NCBI GenBank assembly: GCA_021323255.1
Contig: JAJTCL010000218.1
Location: forward strand, 1 to 5,211
Reading direction: 5' to 3'
From: Propionibacteriaceae bacterium
Lineage (GTDB): Bacteria; Actinomycetota; Actinomycetes; Propionibacteriales; Propionibacteriaceae
Length of the DNA: 5,211 bases
The position numbers were made by a program, and so were the translations under genes. Of this stretch, positions 1 to 4,685 are shown one piece after another; within the stretch, counting starts at the first letter, position 1; each line of letters opens with the position of its first letter. The notes under the pieces were generated by a model. It did not search any database, was not told where the DNA came from, and worked only from the letters and a program-made list of their open reading frames with translations.

Positions 1-2
1 GA

Positions 3-92
3 GCAGTGGTGGAGCGGGTGGAAATCCAGCCGGATCCAACTGAGGACCTGCTGTGCTATGCACGCGGCAGGTACCGCTCTCTCACTTTGTAG
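3..92 (+). CDS. Possible 3' end of an upstream gene (partial, unidentified)
   Basis: An open frame enters from the left edge and stops with TAG at 90-92, giving about 29 C-terminal residues (AVVERVEIQP... ending RYRSLTL). Third codon positions are mostly G or C, and the residue mix (V, E, D, L, R) looks like protein, whereas the other two forward frames here give Trp-rich or Gly/Ser-rich strings. I do not recognise the family. Another frame ends at TGA 41-43 and cannot be excluded as the true upstream gene end. The stop lies 26 bases before the phosphatase start, so an upstream co-oriented gene is plausible. Confidence 0.3.
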   Translation, partial: AVVERVEIQPDPTEDLLCYARGRYRSLTL

Positions 93-104
93 CTTCGGCC
101 TCTG

Positions 105-110
105 TAGCCT
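105..110 (+). promoter_or_regulatory. Candidate -10 box for a leaderless phosphatase mRNA
   Basis: TAGCCT matches the actinobacterial -10 pattern TANNNT and ends 7 nt before the ATG at 118, so transcription would start at or next to the start codon. No Shine-Dalgarno purine run lies in the 25 bases before the ATG. No convincing -35 box is seen. A second TANNNT hexamer (TAGCTT, 90-95) lies 15 bp upstream inside a short direct repeat. Confidence 0.45.
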
Positions 111-117
111 CGGCGCC

Positions 118-846
118 ATGACCACGGTCCTGCTGATCCGCCACGGCCGAACCTCGGCGAACACAGCCGGGGTTCTCGTCGGGCGTACCTCAGGGGTCGG
201 GCTGGATGCGACCGGTGTCCAGCAGGCCGCCGAGATGGCCACTCGCCTCACAGGTGTGCAACTGCGGGCGATCGTCACCTCGCCGCTACGGCGCTGCCGC
301 CAAACGGCTCAGGCGCTGATCGCCACCCAATCAGACAGCTGCGCAATGGCTGTCGACCAGGGCCTGGTGGAGTGCGGGTACGGCGAATGGACCGGGAAGT
401 CGCTCCGTGAGCTCAGCAAGGACAAGCTATGGGGCGCGGTCCAGCAACAACCTTCAGCGGTGCGATTTCCCGGCGGGGAATCAATGTCGGAGATGGCCAC
501 CCGAGCAGTCGCCGCCGTGCGTGCCTGGAATGAGCGAATCGAAGCTGAGCACGGAACTGATGCCGTCTGGGCCGCGGTGTCCCACGGAGACCCGATCAAG
601 GCAGTATTGGCCGACGCACTTGGCATGCACTTGGACAGCTTTCAACGGATTGTGGTGGATCCAGCGTCCATCTCGATTGTTCGCTACACCGCAGCCCGCC
701 CGTACGTGATCACCGCCAACTCCACGACGGTCGATCTGGCCAGTTTCCTGTCGCCTCCGCCCAAGAAGGCGCGCGCCAGGCGCCCGAAGTCATCCGACGA
801 TGCACCCGTGGGAGGCGGCTTGGGGGCTGCCGACGTGGCGCGGTGA
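118..846 (+). CDS. Histidine phosphatase, MSMEG_4193 family (phosphoglycerate mutase-like)
   Basis: A 242-residue protein of the histidine phosphatase superfamily. It starts with strand 1 and the catalytic RHG motif (TVLLIRHGRT, phospho-acceptor His9). It continues with the phosphate-pocket SPLRRCRQTA segment (residues 55-64, Arg59), the probable general acid Glu85 in VECGYGEW, and the second catalytic histidine His156 in AVSHGDP. The tail from about residue 212 is basic and then Gly-rich (DDAPVGGG), as I recall for the MSMEG_4193/Rv2135c group. The ATG at 118 is chosen over an in-frame ATG at 58 because it sits directly before the conserved first strand; the extra 20 residues look unrelated to the family. 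The protein should be a cytoplasmic phosphatase. Members are often called phosphomutases, but the substrate here is unknown. Its neighbours are DUF3090, an SCO1664-type gene and mshC, an arrangement conserved in mycobacteria and other actinobacteria. All catalytic residues are present, so the enzyme is expected to be active. Confidence 0.9.
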   Translation: MTTVLLIRHGRTSANTAGVLVGRTSGVGLDATGVQQAAEMATRLTGVQLRAIVTSPLRRCRQTAQALIATQSDSCAMAVDQGLVECGYGEWTGKSLRELSKDKLWGAVQQQPSAVRFPGGESMSEMATRAVAAVRAWNERIEAEHGTDAVWAAVSHGDPIKAVLADALGMHLDSFQRIVVDPASISIVRYTAARPYVITANSTTVDLASFLSPPPKKARARRPKSSDDAPVGGGLGAADVAR

Positions 847-855
847 TCTCCCGTC

Positions 856-902
856 GTGCGGCGGTATCCCTCCCGGAATGCTTTAGGAGCGCATTGCCGC
901 AC
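856..902 (+). terminator. Intergenic stem-loop, possible U-tract-less terminator
   Basis: GTGCGGCGGT (856-865) can pair with ATTGCCGCAC (893-902) over 10 bp with two G-U wobbles. An inner CTCC (870-873) / GGAG (886-889) stem is separated from it by a small internal loop. The hairpin lies just after the phosphatase stop and ends 6 bases before the candidate -10 box of the next gene. No T-run follows; hairpin terminators without a T-run have been proposed for actinobacteria. It could instead be a processing or attenuation element. Confidence 0.4.
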
Positions 903-907
903 TGACT

Positions 908-913
908 TACCCT
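908..913 (+). promoter_or_regulatory. Candidate -10 box for leaderless DUF3090 mRNA
   Basis: TACCCT (TANNNT) is followed by exactly 7 nt and then the ATG at 921. No Shine-Dalgarno sequence is suitably placed: the only AGGAG (885-889) is more than 30 nt upstream and inside the hairpin. No clear -35 box is seen. It probably drives DUF3090 and the coupled kinase-like gene. Confidence 0.5.
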
Positions 914-920
914 GTAACGC

Positions 921-1511
921 ATGGCGATTCTGGTGCACCGCTACGACGCGCCCGATCGGTTCGTGGCAGGGACAGTTGGTCAGCCGGGAGAACGCGCATT
1001 CTTCCTCCAGGCTCGGGAGGGAAATCGCATTACCAGCGTGGCCTGCGAGAAGCAGCAGGTTTCGGTGTTGGCCGAACATCTGGATCGGGTGCTCGACGAG
1101 GTACTCAGGCGGAGTGGAGGCGACGTCGATGTTCCGCCGGCAACGCGCAAGGCGCGCGATACCGATCCGCTGGATGCGCCGATCAACGAAGAGTTCCGGG
1201 TCGGCACCATGACCATCGCCTGGGATCCGAGCATCCACCGCATCGTCATCGAGCTGTTCTCCAATGTCGATGTTGAGGAGGAGGGCGCGCCTGAAACACC
1301 GGCGTCCAGCGCCGAGGAGTCCGACGAAATCGACGCTGACGAGGTCATCGTGGTCAAACTCACCCCCTCGTACGCTCGGGACTTCGTAGCGCGCGCTCAG
1401 GCTCTGGTGGCCGCTGGCCGACCGTCATGTCCGTTCTGCCTGCAGCCGATGGACCCGCATGGCCATATCTGCCCGCGGGCCAACGGCTACCGTCGGCCGC
1501 TGTTCGACTGA
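921..1511 (+). CDS. DUF3090 family protein with C-terminal Cys/His cluster
   Basis: A 196-residue actinobacteria-specific protein of the DUF3090 (TIGR03847) family, the Rv2134c type; its biochemical role is not established. The N-terminal part (1-115) is a predicted alpha/beta region beginning MAILVHRYDAPDRF and containing EFRVGTMTIAWD. Residues 118-141 form a strongly acidic low-complexity loop. The C-terminus carries CPFC (Cys170, Cys173), then His180, His182 and Cys184 in HGHICPRANGYRRP, which looks like a small metal-binding knuckle and is the family signature. The ATG at 921 fits the family start and the -10 box 7 nt upstream. There is no signal peptide or membrane segment, so it should be cytoplasmic. 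The stop at 1509-1511 is 7 nt before the first plausible TTG start of the kinase-like gene, suggesting translational coupling. The conserved linkage to a phosphatase and a kinase-like protein suggests a shared process, but no function is claimed. Confidence 0.9.
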   Translation: MAILVHRYDAPDRFVAGTVGQPGERAFFLQAREGNRITSVACEKQQVSVLAEHLDRVLDEVLRRSGGDVDVPPATRKARDTDPLDAPINEEFRVGTMTIAWDPSIHRIVIELFSNVDVEEEGAPETPASSAEESDEIDADEVIVVKLTPSYARDFVARAQALVAAGRPSCPFCLQPMDPHGHICPRANGYRRPLFD

Positions 1512-1592
1512 TCCCGCTTTGACTGTCGATGATCTTGGTCCGCTGAGCGAGGAGGGCGACGCTCAGCGGTCACATCCCGCATTGACGGTTGA
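1510..1592 (+). repeat. Imperfect in-frame direct repeat spanning the 5' end of the kinase-like gene
   Basis: Two 20-bp copies, 1510-1529 and 1573-1592, match at 16 of 20 positions (ATCCCGC followed by TTGAC). They lie 63 bp, or 21 codons, apart in the same reading frame, encoding DPALTVDD and HPALTVEL. Each copy carries an in-frame TTG (1519 and 1582) that could start translation. Confidence 0.45.
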
Positions 1593-2349
1593 GCTGGGAC
1601 AGGCAGAACTGCAGATCACTGGCCGTCTGCTGCAAGCGTCGAACGCCACGTTCCTGGCCGAATTGCTGGTGGACGGCGCACCGATCGAATGCGTGTACAA
1701 GCCGTTGGAGGGAGAGCGTCCGCTGTGGGACTTCCCGCACCGCACTCTCGGCTTCCGGGAGGTGGCTGCCTACCAGGTGTCTCGGATCGGCGGGTTCGAC
1801 TGTGTGCCCGTCACGGTGCTGGCCGACGGCCCGTTCGGGCTCGGATCTCTTCAGGTGTGGGTAGATGTCGACGATGCCGCGACCGACAAACTAGTTGATC
1901 TTGTACCAAGCTCGGCCGTACCCAAGCAAGGCTGGTTTACCTCCGTGGAAGGCCTGGACGCGAACGATCGCCCGGTGTCGGTGATCCACGCCGACGTTGC
2001 GGACCTCCGGCTGCTCGCCGTCTTCGACGTCTTGATCAACAATGCCGATCGCAAAGGCGGCCACATTCTCTCCAGCGCCGGGCAGGTGTTTGGAGTTGAT
2101 CATGGATTGAGTTTCCATACTGATCACAAGCTGCGGACGTTGTTGTGGGGTTGGGCCGGCTCAGAGCTGACACCGCGGGAGGTCGCCGCAGTAAGAAAAG
2201 CTCGTGATGAGGCTCCCGACCAGCTCAGCACGCTACTCAGTGATCGGGAAATTTCAGCGCTCGTACACCGTGCCGAGCTGCTGCTCAGCCGACGGCGGCT
2301 GCCGCGCCCACGCGGTGAATGGCCATCGATCCCCTGGCCCCCGTTCTGA
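1519..2349 (+). CDS. SCO1664-family protein with PI3/PI4-kinase (HipA-like) motifs
   Basis: The SCO1664 (TIGR03843, Rv2133c) family is restricted mainly to actinobacteria and has no proven function. Numbering from TTG 1519 gives 276 residues: SNATF at 41-45 (glycine-loop position), CVYKPLEGERPLWDF with the probable ATP-binding Lys61, NNADRKGGH at 174-182 resembling the catalytic loop of PI4-kinase/HipA-like kinases (Asp177), and FGVDHGLSF with the probable metal-binding Asp194. The protein ends EWPSIPWPPF, in keeping with the family. It is soluble, with no signal peptide. The start is uncertain. An ATG at 1459 gives 296 residues but would overlap DUF3090 by 53 nt, and its first 18 residues look like an out-of-frame reading of the DUF3090 metal knuckle. 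TTG 1519 follows the DUF3090 stop by 7 nt. TTG 1582 would give 255 residues and still keep the core. No start has a Shine-Dalgarno or -10 box, so coupling to DUF3090 is likely. The substrate could be lipid, protein or small molecule. Confidence 0.85.
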   Translation: MTVDDLGPLSEEGDAQRSHPALTVELGQAELQITGRLLQASNATFLAELLVDGAPIECVYKPLEGERPLWDFPHRTLGFREVAAYQVSRIGGFDCVPVTVLADGPFGLGSLQVWVDVDDAATDKLVDLVPSSAVPKQGWFTSVEGLDANDRPVSVIHADVADLRLLAVFDVLINNADRKGGHILSSAGQVFGVDHGLSFHTDHKLRTLLWGWAGSELTPREVAAVRKARDEAPDQLSTLLSDREISALVHRAELLLSRRRLPRPRGEWPSIPWPPF

Positions 2350-2372
2350 GGATCGGCAGTCGCGCGCCCGGA

Positions 2373-2378
2373 TAGGGT
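2373..2378 (+). promoter_or_regulatory. Candidate -10 box for mshC (or weak RBS)
   Basis: TAGGGT (TANNNT) ends 6 nt before the mshC ATG at 2385, consistent with a leaderless transcript. The same bases followed by GA give GGTGA (2376-2380), which could act as a weak Shine-Dalgarno with 4 nt spacing, so the two readings compete. The intergenic gap from the previous stop is 35 nt. Confidence 0.4.
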
Positions 2379-2384
2379 GACGCC

Positions 2385-3629
2385 ATGCAGGCTTGGAGCT
2401 CCCGTCCGGTGCCTTCGCTTCCGCAGTCACCGGCCGCTCCTCCGCTCCAGGCCTTCGACACCGCCACGCAACAGGTGGTGCCCATCGGACCGAATACCGG
2501 ATCGGCACGCATGTACGTCTGCGGCATCACTCCGTACGACGCGACCCATATTGGCCACGCCAACACCTATGTCGCTTTCGATCTGGTTCACCGGGTCTGG
2601 CGGGATCGGGGACTAGAGGTCAATTACGTGCAGAACGTGACCGATATCGATGATCCGCTGCTGGAACGCGCGGCTGACCTCGGTGTCGACTGGGCCGCTC
2701 TTGCAGAAGAGGAGACGCAGCTCTATCGGGAGGACATGGCGGCCCTGAACGTGCTGCCACCCCAGCACTATGTCGGGGCGGTCGAGTCGATGCCATTGAT
2801 CGTGGATCTGATCGAGCAATTGCGACAGCGCCAGGCCGTCTATCCAGTGGACGACAGTGATTTCGAGGATCTGTACTTCGCACAGGCAAGTGATGCGGAG
2901 TTCGGGTCACTGTCGCAACTTTCCGAGGAGGAGGCTGTTGCGATCTTTGCCGAGCGGGGCGGCGATCCGGATCGAGCGGGCAAGAAAGCTCCGCTGGACT
3001 GCCTGGTGTGGCGGCACGCACGGACGGGGGAACCGAGCTGGCCTTCAGTGCTGGGCGCCGGACGGCCCGGGTGGCACATCGAGTGCACAGCCATCGCGCT
3101 GGACCGGCTCGGTGTCGGCTTCGATGTTCAGGCCGGGGGCAGCGATCTGATCTTCCCGCACCATGAGATGTGTGCTGCGCAAGGCCGGGTGGCCACCGAC
3201 CAACCGTTCGCTCAGGCGTACCTGCACAGCGGCATGGTTGGCCTGGACGGAGAGAAGATGTCGAAGTCGAAGGGCAACCTGGTGTTCGTATCCTCCTTGC
3301 GTGCCTCAGGTGTGGACCCGATGGCAATCCGGCTCGCGTTGCTCGCGCATCACTACCGCGACGATTGGGACTGGACGGATGAGCTGTTGATCTCCGGTCA
3401 AGACCGTCTTGACCGATGGCGCGAGGCGGTCCGGCTCGATGCCGGTCTGAATGCCGACGAAGTACTAGCCACGATGCGTGCCGCTCTTGCTCACGATCTA
3501 GATGCGCCGGCTGCGCTGGCTGCAGTCGACGCGTGGGCAGGAGCCTCGGTTGCGATCGACAGCGACGATGCTGAGTCGCCAGCGCTGGTGGCTCGTGCCT
3601 GCGACGCCCTCCTCGGCGTAGCCCTCTGA
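2385..3629 (+). CDS. mshC: MshC, L-cysteine:1D-myo-inosityl 2-amino-2-deoxy-alpha-D-glucopyranoside ligase
   Basis: A 414-residue cytoplasmic ligase of mycothiol synthesis. It activates cysteine with ATP and joins it to GlcN-Ins, giving Cys-GlcN-Ins, which MshD then acetylates. It is a class I cysteinyl-tRNA synthetase paralogue without the anticodon-binding C-terminus. Visible motifs are MYVCGITPYD with zinc ligand Cys46, the HIGH-like HIGH (55-58), NVTDIDDPLL (84-93), the MshC-typical ERGGDPDR (190-197), GWHIECTAIA with Cys234, GGSDLIFPHH with His259, and KMSKS (291-295). The three zinc ligands keep the spacing of the M. smegmatis enzyme (Cys43, Cys231, His256) with a constant +3 offset. 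Length is normal for the family. ERGGDPDR and the truncated C-terminus separate it from a true CysS. The ATG at 2385 lies 6 nt after TAGGGT and leaves a typical N-terminal tail of about 40 residues before the first zinc ligand. No obvious terminator follows. Confidence 0.97.
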   Translation: MQAWSSRPVPSLPQSPAAPPLQAFDTATQQVVPIGPNTGSARMYVCGITPYDATHIGHANTYVAFDLVHRVWRDRGLEVNYVQNVTDIDDPLLERAADLGVDWAALAEEETQLYREDMAALNVLPPQHYVGAVESMPLIVDLIEQLRQRQAVYPVDDSDFEDLYFAQASDAEFGSLSQLSEEEAVAIFAERGGDPDRAGKKAPLDCLVWRHARTGEPSWPSVLGAGRPGWHIECTAIALDRLGVGFDVQAGGSDLIFPHHEMCAAQGRVATDQPFAQAYLHSGMVGLDGEKMSKSKGNLVFVSSLRASGVDPMAIRLALLAHHYRDDWDWTDELLISGQDRLDRWREAVRLDAGLNADEVLATMRAALAHDLDAPAALAAVDAWAGASVAIDSDDAESPALVARACDALLGVAL

Positions 3630-3639
3630 TCACCGTTCA

Positions 3640-3651
3640 CTGACATGTCAG
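3640..3651. promoter_or_regulatory. Perfect 12-bp palindrome, candidate operator (distal site)
   Basis: CTGACATGTCAG is a perfect inverted repeat 10 bp after the mshC stop. It has no loop and no T-run, so it is more like a dimer-binding site in DNA than a terminator. A 10/12 match (CTGACAAGTCGG) begins 42 bp downstream. The binding factor is unknown. Confidence 0.35.
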
Positions 3652-3681
3652 CGTGTAGGGCCGCCCAGGCGACCACTGAGG

Positions 3682-3693
3682 CTGACAAGTCGG
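3682..3693. promoter_or_regulatory. Degenerate copy of the palindrome, candidate operator (proximal site)
   Basis: CTGACAAGTCGG matches the upstream palindrome at 10 of 12 positions, with the left half identical. It starts 42 bp downstream of it, about four helical turns. It ends 2 bp before the candidate -10 box TAGAGT, so an occupied site would cover the core promoter of the riboswitch transcript. Confidence 0.3.
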
Positions 3694-3695
3694 AG

Positions 3696-3701
3696 TAGAG
3701 T
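3696..3701 (+). promoter_or_regulatory. Candidate -10 box for the riboswitch-ribM transcript
   Basis: TAGAGT fits TANNNT and would place the transcription start near 3708, about 16 nt before helix P1 of the FMN aptamer. No good -35 hexamer is seen at 16-19 bp. CTGACA at 3682-3687 resembles a -35 box but is only 8 bp away. A small hairpin, CGAGT/ACTCG (3710-3723), lies between this site and the aptamer. Confidence 0.4.
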
Positions 3702-3723
3702 GTGCGCGACGAGTTGAGACTCG

Positions 3724-3851
3724 CGCGTGTACCGGGGTCGGTGTAAGTCCGAACCGGCGGTGACAGTCCGCGACCCCTCTGTTTCCAGCAGAGGGTTGAT
3801 GTGGTGAAACTCCACGACCGACGGTGAAAGTCCGGATGGGAGGTTCACGCG
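3724..3851 (+). promoter_or_regulatory. FMN riboswitch (RFN element) aptamer
   Basis: The element carries the characteristic RFN segments in order: GGGGTCGGTG with GTCCGAACCGGCGGT, then GACAGTCCGCGACCC, then GACCGACGGTGAAAGTCCGG followed by ATGGGAGG. Closing helix P1 pairs CGCGTG (3724-3729) with CACGCG (3846-3851), extended by ACC/GGT after a U-U mismatch. P2 is 3736-3741 with 3749-3755, a GCGG/CCGC stem is 3757-3760 with 3768-3771, a 7-bp CCCTCTG/CAGAGGG arm is 3775-3781 with 3789-3795, and a GTGG/CCAC arm is 3801-3804 with 3812-3815. The aptamer binds flavin mononucleotide and normally lowers expression of riboflavin synthesis or uptake genes when FMN is plentiful. It lies 82 nt upstream of the ribM start. 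Confidence 0.95.
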
Positions 3852-3933
3852 AGTGCTACGCGTCGTGCACCGTTGTACGGCGATGTGGCTCTTCCACCCC
3901 GGCATTCGTGCGACCGGATGAGTGGAGGGATCA
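3852..3933 (+). promoter_or_regulatory. Riboswitch expression platform with SD-sequestering hairpin and ribM RBS
   Basis: Three structures are visible. First, a 9-bp hairpin, CGTCGTGCA (3861-3869) with TGTACGGCG (3874-3882), closed by a 4-nt loop and including G-U pairs. Second, CTTCCAC (3891-3897) pairs with GTGGAGG (3922-3928), which contains the ribosome binding site GGAGG (3924-3928) located 5 nt before the ATG at 3934. The loop of this helix contains GCA-TTCG-TGC (3902-3911), a UUCG tetraloop hairpin. Third, TGGGAG (3837-3842) at the 3' edge of the aptamer can pair with CTTCCA (3891-3896) as an alternative. There is no T-run, so control of translation is more likely than termination: FMN-bound aptamer would leave CTTCCAC free to mask the RBS. 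The mechanism is inferred from pairing by eye. Confidence 0.6.
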
Positions 3934-4656
3934 ATGGATCTCCAAGAAGTTCTCCTGCGGTTGCTACAAGCCGAGCTCCATGTCGGTTCGAGCGTCATTT
4001 TGTGGCGGGAGATCATCGGCAACGGGTTCGGGTTGGCAAGCGCTCTCCTGGGCATGTTTCGGAAGGTCGCCGCGTGGCCGGTCGGCATCGTGGGCAATGT
4101 CTTGTTGTTCACGGTCTTCGTCGGCACCGCCATCGGCGGCGCGTTCGACACACCCCAGCAGTTGGACCTGTGGGGCCAGGCGGGGCGTCAGGTCTTTTTC
4201 ATCATCGTCAGCGTGTACGGCTGGGTGCGGTGGTACCAGTACCGGAAGGCACACGCTGAGGAGGGCGTCGGAGTACGCCCACGGTGGGCCGGCGCGAACG
4301 GTCGCCTGCAGCTGCTGGCGGGCGCGGTGGCTCTCACTACGATCTTCTACTTCGTGCTCAAGGCGTTGGGTTCCTGGGGTCCGCTGGCTGATGCGTGGAT
4401 CCTGACTGGCTCCATTCTGGCCACATACGGCATGGCGCGCGGTTGGGTCGAGTTCTGGCTGATCTGGATCGCGGTCGACCTGGTAGGCGTGCCGCTGCTC
4501 TTGCTCGCCGGGTACTACCCGTCGGCGATCATGTACATCGTCTATGGCGGTTTCTGTGTGGTTGGTTTCGTGGCCTGGCTACGGATCGAACGTCGAGAGC
4601 GGGCTGAGAGGCCCCCGGAGGGCGTTGCCACTCCGGAGGTGGAAACCGTCGGCTGA
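3934..4656 (+). CDS. ribM: RibM/PnuX riboflavin transporter (PnuC family)
   Basis: A 240-residue integral membrane protein of the PnuC fold. Hydrophobic segments lie at about 26-42, 48-70, 84-101, 125-144, 152-167, 170-192 and 196-217. A positively charged loop follows the third segment (104-124), and a charged cytoplasmic-type tail runs from 218. PnuC-type features include WREIIGNGFGLASAL near the N-terminus, VSVYGWVRW (92-100), and the second-half WVEFWLIWIAVD (171-182) with YIVYGG (201-206). PnuC proteins carry NMN or nicotinamide riboside, but the RibM/PnuX subgroup takes up riboflavin by facilitated diffusion, as known in Corynebacterium glutamicum and Streptomyces davaonensis. The FMN riboswitch directly upstream points strongly to riboflavin. 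The ATG at 3934 is chosen because GGAGG lies 5 nt before it; an in-frame GTG at 3922 would overlap that RBS. Within the window this is the only gene with a long leader and a good Shine-Dalgarno, as expected for riboswitch control. Confidence 0.9.
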   Translation: MDLQEVLLRLLQAELHVGSSVILWREIIGNGFGLASALLGMFRKVAAWPVGIVGNVLLFTVFVGTAIGGAFDTPQQLDLWGQAGRQVFFIIVSVYGWVRWYQYRKAHAEEGVGVRPRWAGANGRLQLLAGAVALTTIFYFVLKALGSWGPLADAWILTGSILATYGMARGWVEFWLIWIAVDLVGVPLLLLAGYYPSAIMYIVYGGFCVVGFVAWLRIERRERAERPPEGVATPEVETVG

Positions 4657-4672
4657 CCTCACGACCGTTCAT

Positions 4673-4678
4673 TAGGCT
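4673..4678 (+). promoter_or_regulatory. Candidate -10 box for leaderless hisE mRNA
   Basis: TAGGCT (TANNNT) is followed by 7 nt (GGCCGCC) and then the GTG start at 4686. No Shine-Dalgarno is present in the 29-nt gap after ribM. CTGACC (4653-4658) resembles a -35 box but is only 14 bp away. Confidence 0.45.
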
Positions 4679-4685
4679 GGCCGCC

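Noticed and set aside
58..117. Upstream in-frame ATG start for the phosphatase
   Set aside because: Adds 20 residues (Cys/Leu/Ser-rich) that overlap the possible upstream gene tail and lack family similarity; the ATG at 118 directly precedes the catalytic strand and follows a -10 box at 7 nt. A signal peptide was considered, but there is no Arg/Lys-rich n-region.
684..1238. Minus-strand open frame of 184 codons
   Set aside because: Overlaps both the phosphatase and DUF3090 genes and the intergenic hairpin; low-complexity Arg/Ala/Pro composition and no motif.
2385..3629. Gene as cysteinyl-tRNA synthetase (cysS)
   Set aside because: Too short at 414 residues, lacks the anticodon-binding C-terminal region, and carries the MshC-type ERGGDPDR segment.
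2620..3633. Long open frame on the minus strand (337 codons) opposite mshC
   Set aside because: Product is Arg/Pro/Ser-rich with no recognisable family, as expected for an antisense shadow of a G+C-rich gene; mshC is unambiguous here.
3640..3651. Palindrome after mshC as an intrinsic terminator
   Set aside because: It has no loop and no following T-run, so an RNA hairpin would be poor; better read as a DNA site.
3922..3933. GTG at 3922 as the ribM start
   Set aside because: This codon is part of the GTGGAGG Shine-Dalgarno segment that serves the ATG at 3934, and it has no RBS of its own.
3648..4151. Minus-strand frame of 167 codons across the riboswitch
   Set aside because: Antisense to a conserved RNA element and to ribM; no recognisable domain.
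3824..4405. Plus-strand frame of 193 codons overlapping the riboswitch and ribM
   Set aside because: Starts inside the aptamer and gives a Cys/Ser/Arg-rich protein typical of an out-of-frame reading of ribM.
4631..4638. Palindrome CTCCGGAG near the end of ribM as a terminator
   Set aside because: Only 8 bp with no loop, inside the coding region, and no T-run; a chance palindrome in G+C-rich DNA.
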